From Geosporobacter ferrireducens (GTDB lineage: Bacteria > Bacillota > Clostridia > Peptostreptococcales > Thermotaleaceae): DNA of 64,000 nucleotides. Positions 24,492-32,977 of the stretch are shown here, piece after piece. The DNA lies in the NCBI RefSeq assembly GCF_001750685.1, contig NZ_CP017269.1:1653416-1717415 (forward strand), written 5' to 3'. The position numbers were made by a program, and so were the translations under genes. A model generated the notes under the pieces. The model was not told where the DNA came from and ran no database searches. It saw only the letters and a list, made by a program, of their open reading frames with translations. Position 1 is the first letter of the stretch. Each line of letters opens with the position of its first letter.

Positions 24492-25121
24492 TTGAAAAAA
24501 GCAAGTATTTTATTACTCATTCTTACTTTAGTCCTAACAATGGGGCTAACGGGCGTCTATGCAGAGGAGCCAATTAAAGTTTCTGTAGACGGAACAATCT
24601 TAAACTTTGATGTAAATCCTACAGTAATTGAAGGTAGAACCCTGGTACCTTTAAGAGCAATTTTTGAGGCTTTGGGTGCAGAAATCGAATGGGAAAATAC
24701 CACAAAAACTGTAACTGCAACTAAGGAAGACATTAAAATTACCCTTGAAATTGGCAGCAAATATGCTACTGTAAACGGAGAAGAGAAAGAACTAGAAGTT
24801 GAGGGTAAAATTATTGATGATAGAGCCATGGTTCCTGCAAGATTTATTGCCGAAAGTTTAGGTGCATCTGTGGAGTGGAATGCAGAAGAAAAAACAGTTG
24901 TCATAGCAAGTGCAGCCACTACAGAATCAGCTACAGAACCAGTTGATGAAGCTAGTGCTCCTGGCGAAGAAGTAACAGAAGCAACTGATGAAGCTAGTGC
25001 TCCTGGCGAAGAAGTAACAGAAGCAGCTGATGAAGACAGTACTCCTAGCGAGGACGTGACAGAAACAGCTGATGAAGACAGTGCTCCTAGTGAAGAAGTA
25101 GCAGAAGATAGCGCCAACTAG
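24492..25121 (+). CDS. Exported stalk-domain (copper-amine-oxidase N-terminal-like) protein
   Basis: 209 residues starting with TTG, preceded by AAGGAGGT at usual spacing. Signal peptide LLLILTLVLTMGLTGVYAEE, then a stalk domain at about 30-140 with its two typical blocks, EGRTLVPLRAIFEALGAEIEW and DRAMVPARFIAESLGASVEW. The C-terminal ~60 residues are four acidic tandem repeats of about 14 residues (DEASAPGEEVTEA type). Such domains occur in clostridial wall proteins; no enzymatic role is implied. Single gene, oriented away from the flavin cluster, with a terminator behind it. Confidence 0.75.
   Translation: MKKASILLLILTLVLTMGLTGVYAEEPIKVSVDGTILNFDVNPTVIEGRTLVPLRAIFEALGAEIEWENTTKTVTATKEDIKITLEIGSKYATVNGEEKELEVEGKIIDDRAMVPARFIAESLGASVEWNAEEKTVVIASAATTESATEPVDEASAPGEEVTEATDEASAPGEEVTEAADEDSTPSEDVTETADEDSAPSEEVAEDSAN
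24945..25110 (+). repeat. Four tandem 42-bp coding repeats
   Basis: Units beginning GATGAAGCTAGTGCTCCTGG or a variant recur every 42 bp within the stalk-domain gene. The first two units are almost identical, the later two diverged, which suggests recent slippage and possible length variation between strains. Confidence 0.75.
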
Positions 25122-25164
25122 GCTATTTACAGCAAAAATTAGGACTATATTGGAGTCTTAAAAA

Positions 25165-25212
25165 AGAGTAAAAGAGTCTATATCCCTGCATGGAGGTATA
25201 GGCTCTTTTTTC
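25165..25212. terminator. Bidirectional terminator after the stalk-domain gene
   Basis: AAAGAGTCTATA pairs with TATAGGCTCTTT across a short central part, with A-run on one side and TTTTTT on the other. Confidence 0.7.
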
Positions 25213-25250
25213 AATTGTTTATAGGCTTGTTATTTTTGATGGAGGAAGCG

Positions 25251-25281
25251 CAGGCAAGCAAGGAACGTCCCCGCTTGCCTG
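25251..25281. repeat. REP-like palindrome
   Basis: Perfect 9-bp arms CAGGCAAGC and GCTTGCCTG enclose AAGGAACGTCCCC. The core with GGGGACGTTCC resembles repeats associated with Y1 transposases in Firmicutes, and shares GGGGACG with the inverted repeat at 33428. It overlaps the 3' surroundings of acpS. Confidence 0.45.
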
Positions 25282-25282
25282 C

Positions 25283-25654
25283 TTAAATAAGCGCTGCAAA
25301 AGCAATCACCGTATCCGGTTCCCAGGATAAGCTTAGGAGTATTTTTCTGCCATTTTTTTCATCAAATAGCTGTCTTAAGTATCTTTTAAGTGCAACAGCT
25401 GGCGCGCCGCATTCGCCATGCAGTATTTCTATATCCTGCCATTCTATTCTATGATCTCCTTTGACGCAAAAGCTTTTAAAAACCGCTTCTTTTCCGGCAA
25501 AGATTTCCGAATAATAAACATCTCTGTTATAATGGTCTAAACTGTTTTCAATCTCTTTTTCTGTAAAAACTCTTTTTAAGAAGATGTCACCGGATCGATT
25601 GATCGTTTCCTTCATACGGGCTATTGACACAATATCCACACCTATGCCTATCAT
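25283..25654 (-). CDS. acpS: Holo-[acyl-carrier-protein] synthase
   Basis: 123 residues, the normal AcpS length. MIGIGVDIVSIARM holds the metal-binding aspartate and EIFAGKEAVFKSF the second acidic/lysine motif. It transfers 4'-phosphopantetheine from CoA to a serine of an acyl carrier protein. It is the last gene of the thiolase/ACP operon, so its substrate is probably the unusual ACP encoded at 26738-26974. This may be a dedicated enzyme beside a housekeeping copy elsewhere. Confidence 0.88.
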   Translation of the reverse strand: MIGIGVDIVSIARMKETINRSGDIFLKRVFTEKEIENSLDHYNRDVYYSEIFAGKEAVFKSFCVKGDHRIEWQDIEILHGECGAPAVALKRYLRQLFDEKNGRKILLSLSWEPDTVIAFAALI

Positions 25655-25681
25655 ATATTCCCCCCCCTGAATTTCTATATA

Positions 25682-26662
25682 TTATCTGGCAGCAGTTAAT
25701 AGGGTTGTTCCTATAATGTCTTCCACTGTTGCACCCCTGGATAAATCGCTGACTGGAAAATTAAACCCCTGAAGGATTGGGCCATAAAACTTGGCCCCTG
25801 TTAATTGTTGAACCAGTTTAGAAGAAATGTTAGCCGCATCCAGATTGGGGAATATTAAAACATTTGCATTTCCTGCAACTTTACTTTCCCCTTTCGTTTT
25901 CTTATATCCTATAACTTTGTTCATTGCAGCATCCGCCTGCAATTCTCCGTCAAAAATAAACGGGCACTCCCTCTGCTCTAATATTTGAAATGCCTCTTTT
26001 ACTTTATCTACGCAAGGATGATTGGCGCTGCCTTTTGTTGAAAATGACAAAAGCGCAACCCTAGGCTCCCAGCCCAGTATCTTGCTAACACTCTGGGCCG
26101 TAGTATATGCAATATCAGCCAGCTCCCGCGATGTCGGATCTGGGTTTATGGAAGGATCTGCAAAGATCATCCGTCGCCCCTTTTCCCCATTAAAGCCAGG
26201 TACATCCAACAAATAGAAGCTGGAAGGAACACTGATATCTTTTTGCAGCCCCAAAATCAGTTCACTTGCCATGATCACTTCCTCCGTAGGATAATCAATA
26301 CCACCTACCATGCCGTGGGCTTCTCCCGCTTTCACCATCATAGCAGCAAAATAGATTGGCTGTGATATTATTTTTCTTCCAACAGCATCGGGCATCATGC
26401 GTTCTTCACAATAGGTCTTGATATAATATTCAAGCCTGCTATCCTCCATGGGATTGATAGTGGTAATGTCCCCGGCTAATTCCAATTCCCCCCTTAAAAT
26501 TCTGCTAATCTCATTTTTATTACCTATGAGTATAGGATCTACCAGAGCATTTTGTTTTAGATACACTGCTGCTTTTATAACCGAAAGATTTTCCCCTTCA
26601 GGAAAAACGATTTTTTTAATATCCTTTCTAATCTGGTTTTTTAAATAATCCATTATATCCAT
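25682..26662 (-). CDS. pta: Phosphate acetyltransferase family enzyme
   Basis: About 326 residues of the Pta/Ptb family, cytoplasmic, converting acyl-CoA and phosphate to acyl phosphate. VAGNANVLIFPNLDAANI, KLVQQL, GPILQGFNFPVSDLSRGATVEDI and the N-terminal KKIVFPEGEN are Pta-type blocks; YTTAQSVSKILGWEPRVALLSFSTKGSA is also typical. An ATG at 26662 after GGTGGTGATAGGA is chosen; a GTG at 26677 is an alternative. Cotranscribed with thiolase and ACP, so it may act on the thiolysis product (acetyl-CoA or another acyl-CoA) rather than central acetate metabolism. Confidence 0.85.
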   Translation of the reverse strand: MDIMDYLKNQIRKDIKKIVFPEGENLSVIKAAVYLKQNALVDPILIGNKNEISRILRGELELAGDITTINPMEDSRLEYYIKTYCEERMMPDAVGRKIISQPIYFAAMMVKAGEAHGMVGGIDYPTEEVIMASELILGLQKDISVPSSFYLLDVPGFNGEKGRRMIFADPSINPDPTSRELADIAYTTAQSVSKILGWEPRVALLSFSTKGSANHPCVDKVKEAFQILEQRECPFIFDGELQADAAMNKVIGYKKTKGESKVAGNANVLIFPNLDAANISSKLVQQLTGAKFYGPILQGFNFPVSDLSRGATVEDIIGTTLLTAAR

Positions 26663-26737
26663 TCCTATCACCACCAATTTATGTATCTATGATTAGACGA
26701 GTAAGAAATACAAATTCCCTACCCGTCCATACTAAAA

Positions 26738-26974
26738 CTATTTTATTTTGCTTTGAACCAATTCGATGATTTCTTTAATATTTTTAGGCAGTCTAATTTC
26801 AAAATTGCTTATCGTTATATTAAACTTATTTTCCAATAAAGCTGCCAATTCTATTTTACTCATAGATTTAAGCATCAAGTCTTCTGCAAGCCTGGTCTCC
26901 AAGTTTAAATCCTCTGATTTTTTCTTGGCAACCTGTGCTACTATTTTAAAAACATCCTCATTTATTGTCGTCAT
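26738..26974 (-). CDS. Acyl-carrier-protein-like protein with atypical phosphopantetheine site
   Basis: 78 residues, predicted four-helix ACP. The attachment region reads DLMLKSMSKIELAALLE; ordinary ACPs have DSL, here the residue before the serine is Lys and the one after is Met. The rest (LETRLAEDL, ISNFEIRLPKNIKEIIELV) keeps the ACP pattern. GAGGTG precedes the ATG at 26974; a GTG at 26983 is possible. It lies between the DUF35-type gene and pta, with an acpS gene two genes downstream. Confidence 0.75.
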   Translation of the reverse strand: MTTINEDVFKIVAQVAKKKSEDLNLETRLAEDLMLKSMSKIELAALLENKFNITISNFEIRLPKNIKEIIELVQSKIK

Positions 26975-26984
26975 TTTATACACC

Positions 26985-27383
26985 TCACACTATTTTGAAA
27001 GCAAGTACCGGCAATCCTTCCGCTTCAATAATATCAGCCCTTACTTTCACAGGGCACTTTTCATAATATTTCATTAAGCTCTCCGGTTCGATATCTATAC
27101 CATTGATGATTGCTTGCACGTAAATCCCTTCCTCCAAGCAAACATGCCCATAAGCATATGGAGCAATCTTGTTAAACCTTGGATTAGGAGGTGGTGCCAT
27201 ACTATGGGAAACAAACAATAATGCTCCTTCCCCCGAGAGTTCGATAGCTTCTGTTTCACTGTTTCCACAGTGTTCGCAGGCTGCTGTTGGCGGGAAGGTA
27301 TATCCTCCGCACTTGCACTTATTGCCAATTAGTTTTCCCTTTCTCAAATTCTCATAGTATCCCTTTATTATTGATTCAGGCAT
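26985..27383 (-). CDS. DUF35-type Zn-ribbon/OB-fold acyl-CoA-binding protein
   Basis: 132 residues. A rubredoxin-like zinc ribbon is formed by CKCGG (near residue 23) and CEHCGN (near 36), followed by an OB fold (GALLFVSHSM, YAYGHVCLEEGIYVQAIING, CPVKVRADII). Proteins of this family form complexes with thiolase-superfamily enzymes and position CoA substrates. The thiolase gene lies 5 bp upstream, consistent with such a complex. Confidence 0.82.
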   Translation of the reverse strand: MPESIIKGYYENLRKGKLIGNKCKCGGYTFPPTAACEHCGNSETEAIELSGEGALLFVSHSMAPPPNPRFNKIAPYAYGHVCLEEGIYVQAIINGIDIEPESLMKYYEKCPVKVRADIIEAEGLPVLAFKIV

Positions 27384-27388
27384 CCATA

Positions 27389-28666
27389 CTACCTCCTTCC
27401 ATATACCATTACAGTACTTACCATTGCATAACCATGGGTATGTACAACCGATATTTTGGGTATAGATTTAATTTGCCTTTCACCGCATAGACCGCGCATT
27501 TGCTTGACAGCCTCATAGGTATCTGCACCAGCACTGGCTGCCCATGCATGCCCAAAAGCATGGCGGCCGCCATGAGTACTCATGGGCCGATCACCGTCAA
27601 ATCTCAACCGGCCTTCTTCCGCATACTTAAGTCCTTTGCCCTCTGGCAAATATCCTGATAACTCGGCTGTGCATATGCTGGAAATATGAGAGCAGTCATG
27701 AACGTGCAGATAGTCAATATTCTCAGGTGTTATGCCAGCCATATCAAAGGCTTTATCAAATGACAGCCTATCGTAATGCATATAGGTAGGATCTTCATGA
27801 TACCATGGGAGGTCGCTTATAGTAACGCCCCAACCCTTTATTTCTATAGGCATATTGGTATAATCCATCAATCCGTCTTCACCGCTTATTACAATTGCTG
27901 AAGCCCCGTCTGCAGGAGCAACGGCACTTCTGAGTCTTGAGGGCCAAGCTAAAAATGGATTGTACTTTGACTTCCAAAATTCATAGGGATCTTTATATCC
28001 GATCCGTGCAGCTTCATCTTCCAACGTTTCCTGATTAATTGCCTTTTTATTAAGTGATCCATGCAATCTTCTTGTCCGGCACAACTCAAACATACCTTTT
28101 TCAAATTCTTCAATAGAGTATCCATACTTTTTACAATATGCCTGTGCGATTAATCCGTTGTATGTAGGAAAGATATCATATCCTTGAGGTACTGCATATG
28201 CCTGGTTTACACAATAGTCGGTCCAAAGCCACATTTCCTCTGTTGGAATGGTTTCTCTTTCATAAGGACTTAGTTTCTGGGGCTGGCTTAATGTGGATTC
28301 TAAACCTACAATCAGGACTTTCTTATATACTCCTGAAGCTATCCCCATAGCACCTAAAGTAATTCCCACATTTGTTGTTGAACATGCCCCGTCAAAATGT
28401 ACTCCAGCTTTAAACTGCATCCCCGTCCATTTGGCAATCTGGCTGTAAGTCGCCGGCATTGTAGAAGTATGCATGGTTACATTTCCTACAAAGATTGCAT
28501 CAATGTCCTTAGGATCTGTCTGTGAATCCTCCAGTGCTTCTTTTACGGCATTTGCTGCCAGTTCTTGAAGGGTTAGTCCTTTGATTTCGGGAGTTTCCAA
28601 TAAATTGCCGAACCTTGTACACCCAACTCCCAAAATGTATACAGGCTCTTTCAGCTTGTTTGCCAT
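27389..28666 (-). CDS. Thiolase-superfamily acyltransferase (SCP2/archaeal-type)
   Basis: 425 residues starting MANKLKEPVYILGVGCTRFG; AAAGGGGG upstream of the ATG at 28666 favours it over the open frame to 28723. The nucleophile is in HFDGACSTTNVGITLG; later catalytic motifs are HVHDCSHIS, STHGGRHAFGHAWAASAG and HTHGYAMVS. This resembles the DUF35-partnered acetyl-CoA acetyltransferases and SCP2-type thiolases rather than bacterial AtoB. It leads an operon with DUF35 protein, ACP, Pta and AcpS. Condensation or thiolysis of a beta-ketoacyl unit is expected; the direction is not evident. Confidence 0.85.
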   Translation of the reverse strand: MANKLKEPVYILGVGCTRFGNLLETPEIKGLTLQELAANAVKEALEDSQTDPKDIDAIFVGNVTMHTSTMPATYSQIAKWTGMQFKAGVHFDGACSTTNVGITLGAMGIASGVYKKVLIVGLESTLSQPQKLSPYERETIPTEEMWLWTDYCVNQAYAVPQGYDIFPTYNGLIAQAYCKKYGYSIEEFEKGMFELCRTRRLHGSLNKKAINQETLEDEAARIGYKDPYEFWKSKYNPFLAWPSRLRSAVAPADGASAIVISGEDGLMDYTNMPIEIKGWGVTISDLPWYHEDPTYMHYDRLSFDKAFDMAGITPENIDYLHVHDCSHISSICTAELSGYLPEGKGLKYAEEGRLRFDGDRPMSTHGGRHAFGHAWAASAGADTYEAVKQMRGLCGERQIKSIPKISVVHTHGYAMVSTVMVYGRR

Positions 28667-28876
28667 AATATGCCCCCTTTCATAATTTACAGGTTTGATA
28701 TACTGCATATAAGCAGTTGACATACGTATACTGTTAAAGATAAAATTTGATTGTAGAGATCATCTTGGTTTAGATTCAGTTTATCAACAACTTTTTGATT
28801 ATTCTTGTCTTTCAGCGAAGTATTTTCATAATAAAAATGAACCGGCTGCTATTTTTATTAAGGTAGGTGGATAAGA

Positions 28877-29857
28877 ATGAGATTTGATTCAAAAGAAGCT
28901 TGGGCAGAATGGAATTCATTGGATTTTTTTCCAAAATCCCAATTTGAAGCTTGGCGTTCTGCTTTAAGCGATTCTCATCTAAAATGGTCATTAGACAAAT
29001 CACCTTCCACCGGTTTTTCAGGTGAAATCAAGATGCGGCATTTGGGTGGTATCCGGTTACTATATTGTGCCTGTGATACATGCAACGGAAAACGCACTCC
29101 CAGTGAGATTAACAAAAGTGAAGGCGAATATTTTGGTCTCTTATATATCTACGAAGGTTCCGAAATCGTTTTTCATGAAAATCAGGCATCCAAACTGGAG
29201 AAAAACAGCTTTACTCTTTGGGATTCTACAAAACCCATCGAATTTAAGCTCCTTTCAAAAATAAAGAAAGTAACGCTGCTAGTCCCCCAAGACCGCTTGA
29301 GAGCACAATTCCCCCAAGTAGATAACTATATTGGAAAAAATCTAGACTGTTCTAAAGGGTTGGGTGCCGTAACCGCTTCACATATTGCGGCATTAGGCAG
29401 TGAAGCAAATGCCATAGATAATGGAAGCGGGGATTCAGTGGTGGATCTGACTCTGGAGTTAATTACCACATGCCTGCAGGGGAACACACACCAGGCTATG
29501 TCAAAAGCAAAGCAAGAGCTCTTTGACAGTATCATTAAATTTATTCAAAAAAATCTCGAGTTTTCAGAATTAGGGCCATGTTTCATTGCCAATGAGTTTA
29601 ACATCTCCACACGATATCTTCATTCACTGTTTGCTGAAAAGGGAATATCTATGGGTCATTGGATTCGCGACAAAAGGCTGGAGCAGTGCCGCAGGCAGTT
29701 AGTACATGTGGGCCGTTATAAAACCAGTATTACAGATATTGCCTTTCAGTGGGGCTTCAACGATTCTGCCCATTTTAGCAAAGTCTTTAAGAAAAAATAT
29801 GGTATAACTCCAAGCGAATATCAAAAAAGACATTTCAATCCAATAGGCGGTAAATGA
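28877..29857 (+). CDS. AraC-family transcriptional regulator
   Basis: 326 residues. The C-terminal ~100 residues are an AraC-type double helix-turn-helix (FNISTRYLHSLFAEKGISMG and TDIAFQWGFNDSAHFSKVF, ending KKYGITPSEYQ). The N-terminal ~200 residues are a ligand-binding type with similarity to the AraC-binding-like cupin regulators (RHLGGIRLLYCACDTCNGKR). AGGTAGGTGG precedes the ATG. It is divergent from the thiolase operon across a 210-bp gap, so it likely controls that operon and itself. Confidence 0.85.
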   Translation: MRFDSKEAWAEWNSLDFFPKSQFEAWRSALSDSHLKWSLDKSPSTGFSGEIKMRHLGGIRLLYCACDTCNGKRTPSEINKSEGEYFGLLYIYEGSEIVFHENQASKLEKNSFTLWDSTKPIEFKLLSKIKKVTLLVPQDRLRAQFPQVDNYIGKNLDCSKGLGAVTASHIAALGSEANAIDNGSGDSVVDLTLELITTCLQGNTHQAMSKAKQELFDSIIKFIQKNLEFSELGPCFIANEFNISTRYLHSLFAEKGISMGHWIRDKRLEQCRRQLVHVGRYKTSITDIAFQWGFNDSAHFSKVFKKKYGITPSEYQKRHFNPIGGK

Positions 29858-29898
29858 TTATTTTATCAACCAATCGTAGTAAGAATCCTATTTTAAAG

Positions 29899-29936
29899 AA
29901 AAAGGACTACCGGAACTTCTCCAGTAGCCTTTTTTA
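29899..29936 (+). terminator. Terminator of the AraC gene
   Basis: Stem AAAGG.CTAC with GTAG.CCTTT around CGGAACTTCTCCA, ending in TTTTTT. The following 29937-30060 holds no recognisable gene. Confidence 0.7.
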
Positions 29937-30060
29937 TATTTTAAGTCTTTTCTTTATTGGCTATTTTCTCTTTTACAAGATATTATAAATAATAAAAGAT
30001 CGCTATCACGCTTAGACGGAGTAACAACGTCACACCAGCCTTCATTTATGCAGCAAACCT

Positions 30061-30942
30061 TTAACTTTTCTCCTCACACAGCTGCAGTGTATACTTTATT
30101 AAATCTATATTTCCCCATTTTCCATGACCTGGAATGACAATTTTTGAATCTTTATATCGCTCCAATACCTTCTTTACAGACTTTGGCCATTCCTGAAGAT
30201 TTGCATCTGCTGTGTTTCCTAAGTCCTTTGAATCCAGACTCTTAATCATGCACCCCCCGAAGAGAATATTTTTCTCTGGAAAATAGACTACTAAATTATC
30301 TGGTGAATGACTTTGGCCAGGATAATATATTTCGACTTCCTCATTACCAAATCTAAAATTTTGTAAATCTACTTTATCTAAATTAAAAATTTCTGTCGGT
30401 GGAACATAAGGTATTTGTTGATATACATTATAAAGTTCCTTTGTTTCAGGTTTATTTAACCATGACAGCATTAGTTCTCTTGATGCTTCCCCATATTCAT
30501 AGATCAGCAGCTCCGTCAGAGAGGAACCGTATACAGGGATATCCTTTTGAACCAGAACTTGATTTCCACCTAAGTTATCAAAATGAAATCCTGTATTAAT
30601 TGCAATTATCTCTCTTTCTCCAAAGCGCTTATGTATCCAATCCAATAATTGTTTCGTAGCTGCTGGTGTATATGGGGTATCCACCAAAACAATATCCCCT
30701 GTTTCCATTTCTACTACCATTGAATTGGAAGGCCATGGAAACTCATGATTTATAACATATACACTCTCTTGAATTTCTTCCGCATATAACTTATCTCCAA
30801 TTTCACCTATAGGGAATACTCTCTCATTTGCAGGTAAACCTACCTGTTTTTCTTGGGACAGTACATTTAAACGCGAAGAGCACCCTGTGTTCCCTATTAT
30901 TATAAATACTCCTACTAAGACAAAAATAGCTATGTTTTTCAT
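30061..30942 (-). CDS. Subclass-B1-like metallo-beta-lactamase lipoprotein lacking one zinc histidine
   Basis: 293 residues with lipoprotein signal (FIIIGNTGCSS). The C-terminal half is very close to B1 enzymes of the BcII type: FGGCMIKSLDSKDLGNTADA, EWPKSVKKVLERY and VIPGHGKWG. Zinc ligands seen: His of GQSHSPDN, Cys of FGGCMIK, His of PGHG, and HxD in NTGFHFDNLGG. The first His of the canonical HxHxD is Gly (codon GGA), so the Zn1 site lacks one ligand while the Asp-Cys-His Zn2 site is intact. AAGGAGG supports the ATG at 30942. It follows blaR1/blaI and has BlaI-type operators upstream. Confidence 0.85.
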   Translation of the reverse strand: MKNIAIFVLVGVFIIIGNTGCSSRLNVLSQEKQVGLPANERVFPIGEIGDKLYAEEIQESVYVINHEFPWPSNSMVVEMETGDIVLVDTPYTPAATKQLLDWIHKRFGEREIIAINTGFHFDNLGGNQVLVQKDIPVYGSSLTELLIYEYGEASRELMLSWLNKPETKELYNVYQQIPYVPPTEIFNLDKVDLQNFRFGNEEVEIYYPGQSHSPDNLVVYFPEKNILFGGCMIKSLDSKDLGNTADANLQEWPKSVKKVLERYKDSKIVIPGHGKWGNIDLIKYTLQLCEEKS

Positions 30943-31027
30943 TCTCCATTCCTCCTTAATCAAGTTTATAAATGGAATTATGATATGATCCTCCTTTTCT
31001 ATGCTATTTGCTATGAAAGCATCATGC

Positions 31028-31083
31028 TTACAAATGTAATCCATTTACATTTATAGATTACATTCGTAAGCATAAAATGTCAA
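31028..31083 (-). promoter_or_regulatory. Promoter and paired BlaI operators of the beta-lactamase gene
   Basis: Two dyads, TTACAAATGTAA (31028-31039) and TTACATTCGTAA (31058-31069), are set in mirror orientation within a longer inverted repeat (arms GATTACATTnGTAAGCAT). A -35 TTGACA on the minus strand (31078-31083) places the second dyad in the promoter spacer. The same GATTACnTTnGTAA form recurs before blaI at 33371, which supports one repressor acting on both. Confidence 0.75.
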
Positions 31084-31105
31084 TATTTTTTATCCATATA
31101 AAATT

Positions 31106-31148
31106 AAAATACTTCTTCGTTTTATTTAATAAACCGAAGAAGTATTTT
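31106..31148 (-). terminator. Terminator after blaR1
   Basis: Perfect 14-bp stem AAAATACTTCTTCG / CGAAGAAGTATTTT with an AT-rich loop, directly after the blaR1 stop on the minus strand and before the beta-lactamase promoter. Confidence 0.75.
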
Positions 31149-31180
31149 AAGATATTCTCTCATTCATGTTTAACATAACT

Positions 31181-32959
31181 TTATATAAAGCCCTTGTCCG
31201 TTAGAATCGACATGGTTATATCTCTTGCCTGCTGACCGCTTGTATTATCTAATCCTTGAATGTTTACGGCAAAAATGTATACTTGCTGCCCTCTTTCTAA
31301 ATATCCAATGTACCAGCCATTAATGCTTTTCCCATTAACAATGCCTGTTCCTGTTTTGCCGGATAATACACTCCCTTCCATTTCTACAACTTTCATAATA
31401 TGCTTTACTGTATCTATATTTTTTTGCGAGAAGGGTAATTGGGATTTGTATAACCTCAGCAGTACATCTACCTGTTCAATAGGGGATATTTTCAGCGACG
31501 ATTCCTGCCAAAAATTCTGTTTTCCTGAAATATCGCTGTTTCCGTATCCAATTTTTTTCATGTAATCCATTATTTTATCTCTTTCAATCTCATCTGTAAA
31601 TTTTTCGAAATACCAATCTACAGAATAGGAAAAAGCTGTTTCCAGCGTATGGTCTTGACTCCAAGGTTCAAAAGGATAAATTATTCCATCCCATGGTATC
31701 TTTGTATCTTTATCTCTTAACCGTCCGGTTTCAAGACCTATCAAAGAACTGATAATCTTATATGTAGAACAGGGTGAAACCCTCTCTCTACTCCGCTTTT
31801 CATTGTATATGTAGTATATATCCTTATTTGCATCAAGCAGTACGAAACTCCCATCATATCCTTGAAAATAGTTGTCTAGATCTTCAAAAATGACATTTTG
31901 AGGCATTTCAGCTTGAGCTTTAGATGAACCAGTATAGGAAATACTTTCAGAATTCGTCAAGACGACAAAGCTTAGTAGTACGGATAATATAAAACCGGTA
32001 ATTCTTCTCAATTTAGATTCTTTTCTAAACGTTACAATCCTATTAATTCTCTTTGTCATGAGTGCTTTATTACTGGATACTGCTGCCATCGAATAAGCAT
32101 ATGGAGACAGTTTCGTACTTTCTAACAATTTGATAATCGCAGTACCGTAATGATAATATTCCTTATCATTCAAAAGTTCTAATACAGCAGCGTCGCAGGC
32201 AAGCTCCCGATCCTGCCGCATACGCTTAAAACCATACCATACAATAGGATTGAACCAATGAAGAACTTCTATAATGCAGATTATTAAATTAACTAATATA
32301 TCTCTATTTTTATAATGTATCAACTCATGAAAAAAGATATATCTTAAATCATCACTACTAAGCCGACTATAAAAATGGGCTGGTAAAATAATACGGGGGT
32401 TTAATAAACCAAATAAAGCCGGACTCTTTATATGGTATGATTGAATTACTGGAATATTCTTCCTTATGCTTAGGTTTTCTTTACATTTTTCCAAGACCTC
32501 TAGCGGCTCTTTCTCACAGACCCATTTACTCCCTTTAATGATACGCATAGTGCTTATATTGCATATAGAAATATAGCTAAGTGTATAAATTACTCCAACA
32601 ACCCAAACAAAAAACAAAGCATTCATACTGATCCTGCTTACTGACAAAGTATAATCCTCCATAGGCTGCCAAATACCCTTATGCAACGGAGTATTACGGA
32701 TAACTGTTTGTAATGGGCCCATATCCACTGGTTTCCCTGCAGTTTTATTTAGGAACCTGTAAATATTGAATATGCTGAATGGGCTTGTAAAAATGCTGGG
32801 CAACGCCAATCTTGCTACTAATAAAAACCATATAGAATAGTGCCATTGAGCACTCAACCTATGCTCAAAAATTACTTTCAGTACAAGAATGATGCATGCT
32901 GTGATACTTGCCATAAAAGAAGTGGATATTAGCCATGAGAAAAATATCGGTGCTTCCAT
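31181..32959 (-). CDS. blaR1: BlaR1-type beta-lactam sensor/signal-transducing protease
   Basis: 592 residues. N-terminal half: membrane segments and an M56 zinc protease with HELIHYKNRD. A further membrane segment near 320-345 leads to the extracellular C-terminal class-D-like penicillin sensor with STYK (nucleophile Ser and Lys), YSVDW and KTGTG. beta-Lactam acylation would trigger proteolysis of BlaI and induction. It lies 18 bp downstream of blaI, and the beta-lactamase gene follows with its own promoter. Confidence 0.92.
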   Translation of the reverse strand: MEAPIFFSWLISTSFMASITACIILVLKVIFEHRLSAQWHYSIWFLLVARLALPSIFTSPFSIFNIYRFLNKTAGKPVDMGPLQTVIRNTPLHKGIWQPMEDYTLSVSRISMNALFFVWVVGVIYTLSYISICNISTMRIIKGSKWVCEKEPLEVLEKCKENLSIRKNIPVIQSYHIKSPALFGLLNPRIILPAHFYSRLSSDDLRYIFFHELIHYKNRDILVNLIICIIEVLHWFNPIVWYGFKRMRQDRELACDAAVLELLNDKEYYHYGTAIIKLLESTKLSPYAYSMAAVSSNKALMTKRINRIVTFRKESKLRRITGFILSVLLSFVVLTNSESISYTGSSKAQAEMPQNVIFEDLDNYFQGYDGSFVLLDANKDIYYIYNEKRSRERVSPCSTYKIISSLIGLETGRLRDKDTKIPWDGIIYPFEPWSQDHTLETAFSYSVDWYFEKFTDEIERDKIMDYMKKIGYGNSDISGKQNFWQESSLKISPIEQVDVLLRLYKSQLPFSQKNIDTVKHIMKVVEMEGSVLSGKTGTGIVNGKSINGWYIGYLERGQQVYIFAVNIQGLDNTSGQQARDITMSILTDKGFI

Positions 32960-32977
32960 CTCTGCTTAACCCCACTC

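Noticed and set aside
24557..25117. 186-codon reverse frame in the stalk-domain gene
   Set aside because: Ser/Ala/Val-rich antisense shadow of the forward gene caused by its acidic repeats.
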